A program made the position numbers and the translations under genes. Below, piece by piece: positions 28,228 through 38,765 of a DNA stretch of 64,000 bases (positions are counted from its first letter, which is position 1; each line of letters starts with the position of its first letter). The stretch comes from Bdellovibrio reynosensis (lineage in GTDB: Bacteria > Bdellovibrionota > Bdellovibrionia > Bdellovibrionales > Bdellovibrionaceae). Location of the stretch: assembly GCF_022814725.1 (NCBI RefSeq), contig NZ_CP093442.1, positions 2,356,001 through 2,420,000 of the forward strand, read 5' to 3'. The notes beneath the pieces were generated by a model. The model worked only from the letters and a program-made list of their open reading frames with translations, was not told the origin of the DNA and did no database searches.

Positions 28228-28980
28228 CTATTTTTCCAACCAGTCGTAACCTTTTTCTTCAAGCTTCAGGGCAAGGGAACTATCACCAGTTTCGATGATT
28301 TTTCCGCCCAATAAAACGTGAACGAAGTCAGGCTTAATATAATCTAAAAGTCTTTGATAGTGAGTCACTAGAACAATCGCGTTGTCTTTGCGGCGAAGTT
28401 TATTAACACCCTCAGAAACAATTCTTAAAGCGTCAATATCAAGACCAGAGTCAGTTTCATCAAGAAGTGCCAAACGCGGAGCAAGCACCGCCATTTGCAG
28501 GATTTCATTTTTCTTTTTCTCACCGCCCGAGAACCCTGTGTTCACAGGACGATCCAAGTATTCTGGCTTCATACCGACAAGTTTTAACTTCTGAACTAGG
28601 AATTCACGGAACTCCCCTTCAGGCATTGGTTCAGAACCTTGATGTTGCAAGATCGAGTTAAAAGAAGTGTGAAGGAATGTGAAGTTAGAAACCCCTGGCA
28701 CTTCAATTGGATATTGGAAAGCAAGGAAGATACCTTCTTTAGCGCGCTCATCCGGCTCAAGCTCTAAAAGGTTTTTCATCATGAAGTTGATTTCATAATT
28801 CACTTCACCAGAAGTCACTTCGTACGCTGGGTGACCAGCTAGTACTTTAGATAAAGTAGATTTACCAGAACCGTTAGGTCCCATGATCGCGTGAACTTCA
28901 CCTGGCTTGATTGTCAGGTTTAATCCTTTAAGGATTTCTTTTTCTTCAACTCTTGCGTGTAAGTTTTTAATCTCTAACAT
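28228..28980 (-). CDS. sufC: SUF ATPase SufC
   Basis: A 250-aa ABC-type ATPase without membrane partner. Walker A is [10 protein letters not shown], the signature [15 protein letters not shown], Walker [17 protein letters not shown]. The doubled-Lys signature and DETDSGLD are typical for SufC. It powers conformational change of the SufBC2D scaffold. It lies 50 bases after sufB, the largest gap in the operon. Confidence 0.97.
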   Translation of the reverse strand: MLEIKNLHARVEEKEILKGLNLTIKPGEVHAIMGPNGSGKSTLSKVLAGHPAYEVTSGEVNYEINFMMKNLLELEPDERAKEGIFLAFQYPIEVPGVSNFTFLHTSFNSILQHQGSEPMPEGEFREFLVQKLKLVGMKPEYLDRPVNTGFSGGEKKKNEILQMAVLAPRLALLDETDSGLDIDALRIVSEGVNKLRRKDNAIVLVTHYQRLLDYIKPDFVHVLLGGKIIETGDSSLALKLEEKGYDWLEK

Positions 28981-29030
28981 CTTTAATACCTTTTCTAAAC
29001 TTGCCTACTTCGACGAAGTCGAAGTGCAGA

Positions 29031-30488
29031 CTAGCCAACTGAGTTTTCTAATTTCATCTCAATAAGTTTTACTGCTTCCACAGAAAACTCTAGAGGCAAC
29101 TCTTTAAAGACCTCTTTACAGAATCCGTTTACAAGCATTGAAATGGATTTTTCCATATCAAGACCGCGGGATTGCAAATAAAAGATCTGATCTTCACTGA
29201 TGCGTGAAGTGGTTGCTTCATGCTCAATCGTTGCAGTTTTATTTTTTACTTCAATATAAGGGAATGTGCTTGCTGAACACTTATCACCCACTAGCATGGA
29301 ATCACACTGTGAATAGTTACGAGCGTTTTCAGCTGAAGGCATGATCTTCACTTGGCCACGGTAAGTGTTTGAAGACTTATCCGTAGAAATACCTTTAGAG
29401 ATGATCGTGCTTTTCGTGTTCTTACCGATATGGATCATCTTAGTTCCAGTATCAGCTTGCATAAGATCGTGAGTCAGCGCCACAGAGTAAAACGCACCTT
29501 CAGAGCCATCACCCATCAATACGCATGATGGATATTTCCAAGTGATCGCTGAACCTGATTCAACTTGGGTCCAGGAGATTTTAGAGCGTTTACCTTTGGC
29601 ATTACCACGTTTAGTAACGAAGTTATAAATACCACCACGGCCTTCTTTATCGCCCGTGTACCAGTTTTGCACTGTTGAGTATTTAATTTCAGCATCATCA
29701 AAGGCCACAAGCTCTACCACGGCGGCGTGAAGTTGATTTTCATCACGTTGTGGAGCTGTACAACCTTCTAGATAATTTACGTATCCACCTTCATCACACA
29801 CAAGCAAAGTTCTTTCGAATTGGCCGGTGTCTTTGGCGTTGATACGGAAATAAGTTGATAAATCAATCGGGCAACGCACCCCTTTAGGGATGTAGCAGAA
29901 AGATCCATCAGTAAAGACTGCTGCATTTAAAGCGGCATAATAGTTATCTGTGTATGGAACAACAGAGCCCAAATATTTTTTTACTAATTCAGGATGTTTT
30001 TGAACCGCTTCAGAAATAGAGCAAAAGATGACTCCCGCTTTTTCTAAAACTTCATTATGACTTGTACCAACTGATACAGAGTCAAACACCACGTCTACCG
30101 CAATACCAGAAATACGTTTTTGTTCTGATAAAGGAATCCCTAGCTTTTCAAAAGTTTTAATTAGCTCTGGATCTAAATCATCCAAAGATTTTGGTTTATC
30201 AGCTTCAGCTTGGTTTTTCGGAGCAGAATAATAAACGATATCTTGGAAATCGATTTTTGGATAAGAAACATGCGCCCACTCTGGCTCAGTCATTGTTAAC
30301 CAGTGACGGTAAGCTTTTAAGCGGTACTCAAGCATCCATTCAGGTTCGTTTTTCTTTCCAGAAATCAAACGAATGATATCTTCGTTTAAACCTTTTTGAA
30401 CGGCGTCGGTTTCGATCTCTGTCGTGAAACCGTATTTGTATTCGTAGGACTCTAGTGGATTGCTAGAAGATTTATTGTTGTTATCCAT
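29031..30488 (-). CDS. sufB: Fe-S assembly protein SufB
   Basis: A 485-aa protein with the conserved SufB segments [19 protein letters not shown], the site of [35 protein letters not shown] and [24 protein letters not shown]. It forms the core of the SufBCD scaffold. It overlaps the upstream Rrf2 regulator by 8 bases, so it is translated from the same transcript. Confidence 0.96.
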   Translation of the reverse strand: MDNNNKSSSNPLESYEYKYGFTTEIETDAVQKGLNEDIIRLISGKKNEPEWMLEYRLKAYRHWLTMTEPEWAHVSYPKIDFQDIVYYSAPKNQAEADKPKSLDDLDPELIKTFEKLGIPLSEQKRISGIAVDVVFDSVSVGTSHNEVLEKAGVIFCSISEAVQKHPELVKKYLGSVVPYTDNYYAALNAAVFTDGSFCYIPKGVRCPIDLSTYFRINAKDTGQFERTLLVCDEGGYVNYLEGCTAPQRDENQLHAAVVELVAFDDAEIKYSTVQNWYTGDKEGRGGIYNFVTKRGNAKGKRSKISWTQVESGSAITWKYPSCVLMGDGSEGAFYSVALTHDLMQADTGTKMIHIGKNTKSTIISKGISTDKSSNTYRGQVKIMPSAENARNYSQCDSMLVGDKCSASTFPYIEVKNKTATIEHEATTSRISEDQIFYLQSRGLDMEKSISMLVNGFCKEVFKELPLEFSVEAVKLIEMKLENSVG

Positions 30489-30936
30489 GGAAGTCTACCT
30501 CCGCTGATTTTTTGAAACCAGCTTGGGATTTTTCGACAAGCAGATCTTTTAAGCTTAAGCCTTTATAAAATTCAGTAAGTCGATGATTTAAATTCGTGAT
30601 CGGAGAAACGATGTTGCAAGTGCCTTTGATTTCACAAGGTTCTTCCTTGTGCAGGCACTTCACTAGCGCTGTGGGACCTTCGATAATTTCTAAAAGATCT
30701 TGCATTGAAACTTTCGCAAGGTCTTTCGTGATTTGGTAACCACCATTAGCACCATATTCAGCGCGAAGAATGCCGCCTTTTTGTGCCATTTGTTGCATCA
30801 CGCGGGCAGTAGCATCAAAAGGAGTATGAAAAGAATCAGAAACCTCTTTTGCCGAGGTTAATTCGCCTGGAATCTTTTGGCTCATGTGCTTTAAAGCCAT
30901 GAGGGCGTATTCTAATTTACGATTGATTTTATTCAT
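30481..30936 (-). CDS. Rrf2-family Fe-S regulator at the head of the suf operon
   Basis: A 151-aa Rrf2-type transcription factor. The winged helix-turn-helix covers residues 1-75 ([35 protein letters not shown]). The three cysteines C94, C101 and C107 ([14 protein letters not shown]) have the spacing used by IscR/RirA-type proteins to bind an Fe-S cluster. It should repress or activate the suf operon according to cluster supply, binding near its own promoter. It is the first gene of the operon. A 10-bp perfect inverted repeat just upstream is a good operator candidate. Confidence 0.85.
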   Translation of the reverse strand: MNKINRKLEYALMALKHMSQKIPGELTSAKEVSDSFHTPFDATARVMQQMAQKGGILRAEYGANGGYQITKDLAKVSMQDLLEIIEGPTALVKCLHKEEPCEIKGTCNIVSPITNLNHRLTEFYKGLSLKDLLVEKSQAGFKKSAEVDFHG

Positions 30937-30989
30937 AAATTCTCAATTTCAGCTTTCAAGCTTTCGCTATAAGCACAGTGTGTCTTGGC

Positions 30990-31018
30990 TTTCTAAACGA
31001 AAGTGTAATGAAAAACAA
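30990..31018 (-). promoter_or_regulatory. Candidate promoter of the suf operon
   Basis: On the minus strand TTGTTT (31013-31018) and TAGAAA (30990-30995) are 17 bases apart, about 55 bases before the Rrf2 start. Both boxes are weak matches. Their value comes mainly from the adjacent operator-like repeat at 31021-31049. Confidence 0.35.
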
Positions 31019-31020
31019 GG

Positions 31021-31049
31021 TTAAATACGCCATATTTTAGCGTATTTAA
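31021..31049. promoter_or_regulatory. Perfect inverted repeat, candidate operator
   Basis: TTAAATACGC (31021-31030) and GCGTATTTAA (31040-31049) are perfect complements separated by 9 bases, in the divergent region between the Rrf2-suf operon and the GDPD-like gene. It adjoins the candidate suf -35 box. An Rrf2-protein binding site is the simplest reading; a Fur-like or other regulator is possible. It has no T-run on either side, so it is not a typical terminator. Confidence 0.55.
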
Positions 31050-31127
31050 GGTAATGACAGAAAACTTTGTGCTGGTTCCAGAAAAATATGCTGATTTCAA
31101 TAATTTAGGGTGCTATACGAAAGGCTT

Positions 31128-31994
31128 ATGAGAATCTTTTTCATCACGCTTGTAAGCTTTATTGTCCTTGGTGTCCTTATCTTGATGGCCCGTATTTGGG
31201 GCATGGGTCAAACCTTCCCTAAATTTGAACACGCCTTTTTTAACGGCCCGGCTCCGCTGATTATCGTTAAAGTGGACACTCTTGATAAAGCGAAACAGGT
31301 TCTGGCGCAGAAATCAGATGCGATTCTATGGTTGGATGTGCGTCTTTCTAAAGAACGTACTCCTTATATTTTAGTGGCATCCCGCGATCAGGAATTTTTG
31401 ACTTTTAAACAAAAGCAACAGGAAGAAAATCCTTCCGCTCCGATTTTTACAGGCGGCAGACTTTCAGAATATACCTGGGAGCAGATCAACGAGTTTTATA
31501 AAACGACTCCTGCACTTAAAGAATTTTACGAACAATTTCCGACGACGCGTTTTGTGTTAAACATCGTTGATAACGTTTCTGATGCGCATACTGCGATTAT
31601 GAATACAATTGAAGGATTTAAACCTAACGACAGAACTCTTATTCAGAGTGATGCTCTTATTATAATGACTTCAATCAAAGAATTAAAACCGCAATTCGTG
31701 TATGGGACGAGCACTCCTGATTTGATGCGACTTTTGAGTTTTGATTCAATGTGGATTCTGCCTTCGACACAATTTAAAGGTGACGTTTTTATCGCGCCGT
31801 TTACTCTAAAAAAACGTCCTGCGTTTAACGATGAAATCATCGCAGAAATGCGTCGAAGACACTTAAGAATCTTTTTGGGCCCAATAAGAAATCAAGAAGA
31901 GTTAACAATTGCGACTCGTCATAAAGCAGAAGCGTTGATCACAGAAAATCTTTCTGAATTGCTTCTTCTCCTCGGCGAAGGTCCTGCACAATAG
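31128..31994 (+). CDS. Membrane-anchored, degenerate GDPD-like protein
   Basis: A 288-aa protein with one N-terminal helix (residues 3-23, IFFITLVSFIVLGVLILMA). The rest resembles a glycerophosphodiester phosphodiesterase barrel: SDAILWLDVRLSKERTPYIL occupies the place of GADxIExDVxxTKDGxxV, and a Ser/Arg-Asp replaces the HD motif. The opening HRG is not seen and the metal-binding Glu is lost. I therefore call it a non-catalytic relative, with modest certainty. The ATG at 31128 with a GAAAGG site is preferred over a GTG 18 bases upstream. It precedes tolQ by 59 bases. Confidence 0.5.
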   Translation: MRIFFITLVSFIVLGVLILMARIWGMGQTFPKFEHAFFNGPAPLIIVKVDTLDKAKQVLAQKSDAILWLDVRLSKERTPYILVASRDQEFLTFKQKQQEENPSAPIFTGGRLSEYTWEQINEFYKTTPALKEFYEQFPTTRFVLNIVDNVSDAHTAIMNTIEGFKPNDRTLIQSDALIIMTSIKELKPQFVYGTSTPDLMRLLSFDSMWILPSTQFKGDVFIAPFTLKKRPAFNDEIIAEMRRRHLRIFLGPIRNQEELTIATRHKAEALITENLSELLLLLGEGPAQ

Positions 31995-32053
31995 GTTGAA
32001 CTCGCCTGCATTTGGGCATATCGTTTTAGGGAACCCCAACGGAGGTCCTAGAT

Positions 32054-32791
32054 ATGTCCGCAATGTTTGTAAACGTGGCCGAGGCCGCACCCTCTGTATC
32101 AGTGAACACGAGCTCCATTGATGCGATTTTTCAAGCTAGCCCTGTTGTCCAACTGACTTTATTAATCCTTATCGTTTTATCTGTTTTCTGCTGGGCGATT
32201 GGTTACACGAAATATCAAACTTTCGTGAAAATGAATCATTCCGATAGCTTGTTCTTAAGCAAGTTCTGGAAAGTAAATTCGCTAGATACTTTGTATGAAG
32301 ATATCGATCAATATAAAGACTCTGCAATCGCGCGCGTCTTTAAAACGGCTTACCTAGAAATGAAAAAGATTTCTGAGTCCCCGCTTCTAGCAAAGTCTGA
32401 AGGTGATAAGCCAATTCTTTCTGGCATTGATAACTTAGAACGTGCTTTGAACAAAGCCTCTGAAAATGAAATCGCGAAACTTGAATCAAGACTTACCGTA
32501 CTTGCAACAACCGGAAGTACAGGTCCTTTCATCGGTCTTTTTGGTACCGTCTGGGGGATCATGGGTTCTTTCCATAAAATCGGTCAAACTGGTACAGCTA
32601 GTTTAGCAGTTGTGGCGCCTGGTATTTCTGAGGCATTGATCGCAACAGCGATTGGTCTAGCGGCCGCGATCCCAGCAGTTGTCTTATATAACAACTTTAT
32701 TTCTCGTATTCGTAAGCAAGAAGTTGTGCTGATGAATTTCAGCTCTGACTTCTTAAACATTGTTAAAAGAAACTTCTTCCAAGGAAACTAA
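32054..32791 (+). CDS. tolQ: Tol-Pal proton channel subunit TolQ
   Basis: A 245-aa MotA/TolQ/ExbB-type protein. A membrane helix lies at about residues 30-50 (VVQLTLLILIVLSVFCWAIGY), two more near 155-180 and 190-215. The signature is TTGSTGPFIGLFGTVWGIMGSFHKIG followed by APGISEALIATAIGLAAAIPAVV. With TolR it uses the proton gradient to drive TolA and keep the outer membrane constricted at division. A good GGAGGT site precedes the start. First of the tolQRAB run. ExbB is the alternative, excluded by TolB downstream. Confidence 0.93.
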   Translation: MSAMFVNVAEAAPSVSVNTSSIDAIFQASPVVQLTLLILIVLSVFCWAIGYTKYQTFVKMNHSDSLFLSKFWKVNSLDTLYEDIDQYKDSAIARVFKTAYLEMKKISESPLLAKSEGDKPILSGIDNLERALNKASENEIAKLESRLTVLATTGSTGPFIGLFGTVWGIMGSFHKIGQTGTASLAVVAPGISEALIATAIGLAAAIPAVVLYNNFISRIRKQEVVLMNFSSDFLNIVKRNFFQGN

Positions 32792-32793
32792 CA

Positions 32794-33216
32794 ATGGGTA
32801 TGGGAGCTAGCGGCGGCAAATCTAAAAGCCGCGCAACACTAAGTGAAATCAACGTTACGCCTTTAGTGGACGTGATGTTGGTGTTACTTATTATGTTCAT
32901 GGTGACGACACCATTGATGCAGCAAGGGATTTCTGTGGATCTTCCTAAGACAGCAGCATCCGGTGTTGAAATGAAAGAGGAGCCTTTCGTTTTAGTGATT
33001 GGGCCTGATCAAAAAATGACGATCGCTAAAGCTCGCATCACCATGGAACAACTTCGTCCTAAATTAAAAGCGATATTTGAAAATCGTAAAGATAAACAAG
33101 TGTACATCCAAGCGGACCGCAAAGTGGATTATGGCTTCGTCGCGGAAGCCATGGCAGAAGTTCGTGCCGCTGGGATCTTTAACATTGGCTTAATCACGCA
33201 ACCTAAAGATCAGTGA
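32794..33216 (+). CDS. tolR: TolR, channel partner
   Basis: A 140-aa ExbD/TolR protein with one helix (about residues 24-44) carrying the proton-binding Asp in INVTPLVDVMLVLLIMFMV, and a small periplasmic domain. It lies 2 bases after tolQ and its TGA overlaps the GTG start of tolA. Confidence 0.93.
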   Translation: MGMGASGGKSKSRATLSEINVTPLVDVMLVLLIMFMVTTPLMQQGISVDLPKTAASGVEMKEEPFVLVIGPDQKMTIAKARITMEQLRPKLKAIFENRKDKQVYIQADRKVDYGFVAEAMAEVRAAGIFNIGLITQPKDQ

Positions 33217-34049
33217 ATCATCTTGAGCTTGAACCACAGAAAAATGAGCAACTTTCCCGCGGCTTAGGGATTTCCTTTGCCATTCACGCGGTGCTATTGT
33301 CGTTTTTTGTATTAAAGGCGGCGTTATTTACGCCGGAAGCGATTGATTTTTCCCAAGCCATTCGTGTCGATATGGTGGGTTTGCCTGATAAGGTTGAACC
33401 AAAACAGTTAGCGCCACCGACAGCCGAAGAAGCAAGACCTGCGCTTCCTGAAAAAGAACCACCAAAGCCTGTTGCGAAGCCAGAACCTGTACCAACGCCA
33501 CAGCCAAAGCCTCAGCCAAAACCTGAAGCTCCGAAACTTCCGCCGGTGGTGAAAAAAGAAGACGGCATTAATTTAGAAAAAGTAAAAGCTAAGCAGCAAA
33601 GTGCGATTGAAAAACTAAAAGCCATGGCGGCATTAGAAAAGATCAAAGACGAAGTTCAGGCAGAAAGAGCTAAAACTCCCCCTGGTGCTGGCAAAGCTGA
33701 TTCGGGAACGCAAAAAATTAAGGGCAATGTTTTGTCTCCTGGCACTTCGTTAACGGGTTTATCAAAACTGCAGCATGATAACTATGCTGGAACACTTGAT
33801 CAGCATATTAAACAAAACTGGTCGCTTCCAGAATGGTTAGCAAAAAGAGATTTTAAAGCCCAAGCGCGCGTGTTTATTGATTCGCGTGGCAATATTTTGG
33901 GAAGAAAAATTGTTAAATCTAGTGGTAATCAAAGCTACGATGAAGAAGTATTAGCAACTATTGATCGCTCTGCTCCTTTCCCGGCTCCGCCAGAAAAGTT
34001 TTTAGCGATTGTGTCTGTCGATGGAATCTTAATTGGATTCCCCGAATAG
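33213..34049 (+). CDS. tolA: TolA/TonB-like energy transducer
   Basis: A 278-aa protein starting at GTG, overlapping tolR by 4 bases. One helix (about 19-39) anchors it in the inner membrane, then a Pro/Lys-rich extended region (about 70-120) and a charged helix (120-160). The C-terminal domain (195-278) resembles the TonB/TolA C fold: KQNWSLPEWLAKRDFKAQARVFIDSRG, KSSGNQSYDEEVL. It should couple TolQR to the outer membrane. The spacer is much shorter than in E. coli TolA, so the reach across the periplasm differs. TonB is an alternative name; position supports TolA. Confidence 0.8.
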   Translation: MNHLELEPQKNEQLSRGLGISFAIHAVLLSFFVLKAALFTPEAIDFSQAIRVDMVGLPDKVEPKQLAPPTAEEARPALPEKEPPKPVAKPEPVPTPQPKPQPKPEAPKLPPVVKKEDGINLEKVKAKQQSAIEKLKAMAALEKIKDEVQAERAKTPPGAGKADSGTQKIKGNVLSPGTSLTGLSKLQHDNYAGTLDQHIKQNWSLPEWLAKRDFKAQARVFIDSRGNILGRKIVKSSGNQSYDEEVLATIDRSAPFPAPPEKFLAIVSVDGILIGFPE

Positions 34050-34058
34050 GAGGACCCT

Positions 34059-35441
34059 GTGATAAAGAATCTGTTAGCGCTGTTGATCGTTTTAAATCTT
34101 ATTCCGATTTTTGCTAAAGCTCAAGAAAGCGGCATTTACATTAAGCTTGGTGAAGCTCGCACGAAAAAAAGTTTGATGGCTTTACCGGCTTTACAATATT
34201 TCGGTGCGCCTTCTTCAGCGTCTAAGTATCAATCCGTCGGTGTTGAGATTTTTAATACCATCACTAATGATTTATCTGTTTCATCTTATTTTCAGTTCAT
34301 TAGCCAAACGGCTTTCTTAGAAGACACTTCTAAAACGGGACTTATGCCAGCTCCGGGTCAACCTAATGGTTTTAAGTTTCAAAACTGGTCCGCGATTGGT
34401 GCTGACTTTCTTATCCGCGCTGGTTTTTCGATTGTTGGGAATGAGCTGACTTTAGAAACTTATGTTTATCATGTACCGCGCGCAAGCTTAGTGGCTGGGA
34501 AAAAATATAAAGGGCCATTAGGCAGTGCTCGGCGTATTGCCCATACTTTTTCTAATGATGTGTTAAAAGCGTTAACTGGTAAAGAAGGTCCGTTCCTTTC
34601 TCGCGTTGTTGTTTCTAGTGACCGTGACAATTCAAAAACAAAAGAAATTTTTGTGATGGATTGGGATGGTGCGAATATGGATCAAGTAACGAACCATAGA
34701 ACGATCTCGATTTCGCCAGCGTGGTCACCAGATGGTAAAAAGATTGCTTACACTTCTTATGTAAAACGTGTTGGTGCTAAATTTAGAAATGCTGACATGC
34801 TTTTATTGGATCTTGCTTCCGGAAAACGCAATTTAGTTTCTTACCGCCAAGGTATGAACTCTGGCGCTGCGTTTGCTCCGGATAATAAACATATTTATCT
34901 AACGATTTCCCAAGGGACTAATCCTGATATCTATAAAATGACTTTTGACGGCGCACTGGTGGCAAAAATCACGAATGGTCCAGCCGGAGCTATGAACGTT
35001 GAACCGACGGCTTCAAATGACGGACAAATTGCTTTTTCATCAGATCGTGCGGGCCGCCCGATGATTTACACAGCTGATGCAAATGGGAATGGTGTTAAAC
35101 GTATTACTTTTGCGGGTGTGTTTAACTCTTCGCCTTCGTTTTCTCCAGATGGAAAGAAAATTGCTTTCTCTGGCCAAAGTGAAGATCACTTTGATGTGTT
35201 TGTGATGAATGCAGATGGAACTGGCATGATTCGTTTAACTTCAGCGAAAAAAGCTAATGGCAGATTCGCGAACAACGAAGATCCAAGCTTTTCACCTGAT
35301 GGCCGTTTTGTGATGTACACAAGTAACCGCACTGGAAAGAATCAAATTTATATTTCCACGGTTGATGGCACTGAAGAACGCCGCGTAACTAAAGATAGTT
35401 ACAACTACTATAAACCGCGCTGGTCTAAGAACATTGAGTAA
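34059..35441 (+). CDS. tolB: Periplasmic Tol protein TolB
   Basis: A 460-aa exported protein (signal peptide to about residue 22) with an N-terminal alpha/beta domain and a C-terminal six-bladed propeller made of WD40-like PD40 repeats: [55 protein letters not shown]. TolB binds Pal and is displaced by TolA. The start has an AGGAGG site 9 bases after tolA. No pal gene follows, which is unusual. Confidence 0.93.
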   Translation: MIKNLLALLIVLNLIPIFAKAQESGIYIKLGEARTKKSLMALPALQYFGAPSSASKYQSVGVEIFNTITNDLSVSSYFQFISQTAFLEDTSKTGLMPAPGQPNGFKFQNWSAIGADFLIRAGFSIVGNELTLETYVYHVPRASLVAGKKYKGPLGSARRIAHTFSNDVLKALTGKEGPFLSRVVVSSDRDNSKTKEIFVMDWDGANMDQVTNHRTISISPAWSPDGKKIAYTSYVKRVGAKFRNADMLLLDLASGKRNLVSYRQGMNSGAAFAPDNKHIYLTISQGTNPDIYKMTFDGALVAKITNGPAGAMNVEPTASNDGQIAFSSDRAGRPMIYTADANGNGVKRITFAGVFNSSPSFSPDGKKIAFSGQSEDHFDVFVMNADGTGMIRLTSAKKANGRFANNEDPSFSPDGRFVMYTSNRTGKNQIYISTVDGTEERRVTKDSYNYYKPRWSKNIE

Positions 35442-37740
35442 TCTTCCTTTCGAGGAAAATCTAAGAAAAGAGCGAAACGAGATCTGGTCTCGCTTCGCTC
35501 TTTTAGCTAAAAACAACTCTGAAAATCCCTATGAGATCTGCCGGCAATGGAGTTTGGCTGCGGATGATCTTTTAACCCGCGCTTTTGATTACTGTTTTGC
35601 GGGTCAAAAGGTAGCCTTGTTTGCTTTAGGTAAGCTTGGTTCTTTAGAGCTGAATTTAAGTTCTGATGTCGATGTGCTTTTAGTTTGTGAAGAAGAGTCT
35701 TCGCAAGCTCTTTCAAGTCTGCGTAAGTTTCAAAAGATTTTAAACGAACGAACCGCCTTGGGTTTTGTGTTTCGCGTAGACTTTGATTTACGTCCCGGTG
35801 GTAAGCAAGGGCCTTTGCTTCCGACTTTAGATCAATTTAAAGACTATTATGGTAATTATGGCGAAACTTGGGAGCGTCTAGCGTTTGTTCGCTTGCGTGC
35901 GATTTGTGGTGATGCCGGGATTCAAAAAGAAGTTTTAGGCTTTGCTAAGAAATTTTCTTTTAGACGCCATTTAGATTTTACTTTGCTTGAAGACTTAAAA
36001 AGTCTGCGTACGAAAATCCAAGGTCATTACTGGGCACGAACTTCTGAAAACACGATTGATTTGAAACTTGGTTTGGGTGGCATTCGCGATGTCGAATTAT
36101 TTGCTCACGCCCTTCAAGTCATTCACGGGGGTAAAGATCCTTCACTGCAAGTGAAGGGCACAACTGAAGCCTTTGGTCTTTTAAAAGATAAAAATCTTTT
36201 ACCTTCCCATGAAGCTGACTTTTTAATTCGTCATTATTGGAATTTACGGATTTTAGAAAACTACGTGCAGGCTTTGCATGATGAACAAACCCATCAGCTG
36301 GATACAAGTTTGTTGCATCCTGATTTTGTTGTGGATGCTTTAAAGACATTAAAATCTGAAATGCGTCAGTGTGAACAGATCGTTAAAAGTCTTTTAGGGG
36401 AAGCACCGAAAGAAGTGGCTTTAGAAGAGGAACTTTCTAAAGCAGGCTTAAATGAAGCTGACATTGAAGAATTGTGGAAAGAAATCATTGGCCAAGAAGT
36501 CCTTTCTCGTAACAAAGGCCGCGATGAACTTTCACGCAAAGCTTTCTTAGCGGCGTTCCTTGAAACTTTGCAGGAGCAAAAGGGCGATATTCGCCGGGCT
36601 TTGTTGCTCTTAAAAGATTTCATTCATAGCACTCGTGCAAAAGCTAGTTTCTTTGCAATGCTATTACGGGAAAAAGATTTATTAAAACAACTGGCTTGGT
36701 TGTTTGGGCATTCTCCGTATCTTTCGCGCATTCTATGTAATCGACCTGAATTATTAGATAGTATCGTTTACCGTTCACAGAATGAACACTCTGATGATCT
36801 TGGGACTTTGTTAGAGGAACTTGCTGAAAAGCGTCTGTTATCAGAGATCATTAACGGGATTGGGTTTTTAGAAGATAAGAATGTTCCGACTCTTTTAAAA
36901 AATCTTTCTTCGGTTGCTGATTCGGTCGTTGTGGCTTTGCTTTCTGCTTTAAAAAAAGAATATACATCTGACATTGAAGTTCTAGCTTTAGGTAAATGGG
37001 GCGGGAAAGAATTGGGTTTCAGATCTGATCTTGATTTCATTTTCGTCGTTAACGATGAAGCCACTGAAAACGATCTGAAGGTTGCTAAACGTTTTATTAC
37101 TCGTCTGACTGAATCACATCGCGGGGGAAATATTTATTCCATCGACATGCGCTTAAGACCATCTGGCAAAGCGGGCCCCTTAGTGATGGCGAAAAAAGAT
37201 TTAGATGAATACTTCACTAAGGAAGCAGCGGCATGGGAACGTCAGGCTTATCTTAAAGCTCGTTGGGTGCTAGCAAATTCTACTCCCCTACCCGTTTCTA
37301 AATTTATTCAGCGTGGACTATCGATTGATGAGTTGGCGGAGCTCGAGCGCATTCGTTTGCAGTTATTATCCCAAGGTCCGAACGTGAATTTAAAGTACAG
37401 CGAAGGCGCTTTGGTGGATCTTGAACTTGCTGTGCAGACCTATTTACTTTTTCATAAGATCACTCCGCAGGATGCTTCGACTGCAGGTTTTTTTGCGGAA
37501 TTGCAGAGTGAAGGCGCTGTTCTTTTGCATAACTATGAACGACTGCGTCAGATTGAACAGATGCTTCAGCTAGTTGCGTCAGAGGCGGTCGTCGAAGTGT
37601 CTTTAAATCATGAGTCTTTCCAAGCTCTTGCCTTAGCGCTTCAAGTGCCTCCGCCGGATCTTCTAAATGAGATTCATTCTTTGCTTGCGGACAATATCGC
37701 CATTTTGAAGAACCTTGACCCTCGCAGGCAGCCTCACTAA
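35434..37740 (+). CDS. glnE: Glutamine synthetase adenylyltransferase/removase GlnE
   Basis: A 768-aa protein with two nucleotidyltransferase motifs: [19 protein letters not shown] (about residue 66) and [19 protein letters not shown] (about residue 515). Each is followed by a second acidic site: [14 protein letters not shown] and [14 protein letters not shown]. These are the paired domains that de-adenylylate and adenylylate glutamine synthetase. Length is about 180 residues less than E. coli GlnE, mainly at the N-terminus. The TTG start overlaps tolB by 8 bases; no strong ribosome site, so coupling is likely. The link to tol genes is positional. Confidence 0.9.
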   Translation: MSNLPFEENLRKERNEIWSRFALLAKNNSENPYEICRQWSLAADDLLTRAFDYCFAGQKVALFALGKLGSLELNLSSDVDVLLVCEEESSQALSSLRKFQKILNERTALGFVFRVDFDLRPGGKQGPLLPTLDQFKDYYGNYGETWERLAFVRLRAICGDAGIQKEVLGFAKKFSFRRHLDFTLLEDLKSLRTKIQGHYWARTSENTIDLKLGLGGIRDVELFAHALQVIHGGKDPSLQVKGTTEAFGLLKDKNLLPSHEADFLIRHYWNLRILENYVQALHDEQTHQLDTSLLHPDFVVDALKTLKSEMRQCEQIVKSLLGEAPKEVALEEELSKAGLNEADIEELWKEIIGQEVLSRNKGRDELSRKAFLAAFLETLQEQKGDIRRALLLLKDFIHSTRAKASFFAMLLREKDLLKQLAWLFGHSPYLSRILCNRPELLDSIVYRSQNEHSDDLGTLLEELAEKRLLSEIINGIGFLEDKNVPTLLKNLSSVADSVVVALLSALKKEYTSDIEVLALGKWGGKELGFRSDLDFIFVVNDEATENDLKVAKRFITRLTESHRGGNIYSIDMRLRPSGKAGPLVMAKKDLDEYFTKEAAAWERQAYLKARWVLANSTPLPVSKFIQRGLSIDELAELERIRLQLLSQGPNVNLKYSEGALVDLELAVQTYLLFHKITPQDASTAGFFAELQSEGAVLLHNYERLRQIEQMLQLVASEAVVEVSLNHESFQALALALQVPPPDLLNEIHSLLADNIAILKNLDPRRQPH

Positions 37741-37837
37741 TAGTGGTAGAAATGTTTTTGAATACTAGCTTTAGTCGAGGGGCCTAACGGTGCTTTGGAT
37801 GATGGCTCATTCGATTACAACAAAACCAGGAGTAAAA

Positions 37838-38467
37838 ATGTCGAAGAATATCGATATTAAAAAGGTTTTTTGGATCTACCTATTTGCATTCTTACTAGCG
37901 GCTTTTAGCTTCCGCGCCGATGCAAAGACTGAGAAAAAAGCGACAACGAAGGGAAAAGAAATGTTCGCACTTTTTGAAACAAACAAAGGAAACTTCAAAG
38001 TAAAACTTCTTGCTGATAAAGCTCCGAAGACTGTTGAAAACTTCGTAGGCCTTGCTGAAGGCACTAAAGAATGGACTGATCCTAAAACGGGCCAAAAAGT
38101 TAAAAAGCCTTTCTATGACGGTCTAACTTTCCACCGCGTGATCAAAGATTTCATGATTCAAGGTGGTTGCCCACTTGGAACAGGAACTGGCGGCCCAGGC
38201 TACCGTTTTGACGATGAATTCCCAGCTGGCCAACAAAAGCACTCTAAGCCAGGCATCCTTTCAATGGCGAACGCAGGTCCTAACACTAACGGATCACAGT
38301 TCTTCGTAACGACTGTTCCAACTCCATGGTTGGATGGCCGCCACGCTGTTTTCGGAGAAGTTGTTGAAGGCATGGACGTAGTTCACGCTATCGAAAACTC
38401 TAAAACAGGCGCAATGGACCGCCCGGTTGAGCCTGTAGTTATTAAGCACGTTACTATCACTAAGTAA
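37838..38467 (+). CDS. Exported cyclophilin-type peptidyl-prolyl isomerase
   Basis: A 209-aa protein with an N-terminal hydrophobic segment (residues 9-29, ending ADAKTEKK), probably a signal peptide. The cyclophilin domain has [38 protein letters not shown], and the active-site segment [30 protein letters not shown]. It speeds proline isomerisation in exported proteins. The ATG at 37838 with an AGGAG site is preferred to an earlier in-frame start at 37790. A clear terminator follows. Confidence 0.9.
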   Translation: MSKNIDIKKVFWIYLFAFLLAAFSFRADAKTEKKATTKGKEMFALFETNKGNFKVKLLADKAPKTVENFVGLAEGTKEWTDPKTGQKVKKPFYDGLTFHRVIKDFMIQGGCPLGTGTGGPGYRFDDEFPAGQQKHSKPGILSMANAGPNTNGSQFFVTTVPTPWLDGRHAVFGEVVEGMDVVHAIENSKTGAMDRPVEPVVIKHVTITK

Positions 38468-38492
38468 CTTGTTTTTAAAATTTGGATTTGTG

Positions 38493-38522
38493 AAGGCTTC
38501 CCGGTGACGGGAGGCCTTTTTT
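38493..38522 (+). terminator. Terminator after the cyclophilin gene
   Basis: AAGGCTTCCCG (38493-38503) and CGGGAGGCCTT (38508-38518) pair around a GTGA loop, followed by a T-run. It ends the tol-glnE-cyclophilin direction of transcription. Confidence 0.88.
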
Positions 38523-38765
38523 ATTTTTGAGTACCAGGATCTAGAAGAAATGCAGATTCGACACATCGCTATTATTGCTAACTCATTCACTCCACATCAA
38601 AGAATGAAAAAATAATGACGCTAAAATTAACATTCTCTGAATTCAGAATTTTTCTAAGAATTAAGAAGTAAAGGGCTTCAAAACGAAATAGCTACCTTTT
38701 GACGCGAAAAAGAATGGCATCATCCTTGGAACAAGAGGGCACATCGCTTCAACCAAGGAAAAAAA
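38523..38765. other. AT-rich gap, no gene found
   Basis: The 243 bases before the next gene hold no convincing reading frame. A near-palindrome ATTCTcTGAATTCAGAAT lies around 38629-38646 and a TTGACG at about 38699-38704 could be a -35 box, but no matching -10 box is clear. The end of the gap supplies an AAGG ribosome site for the following GTG start. Confidence 0.4.
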
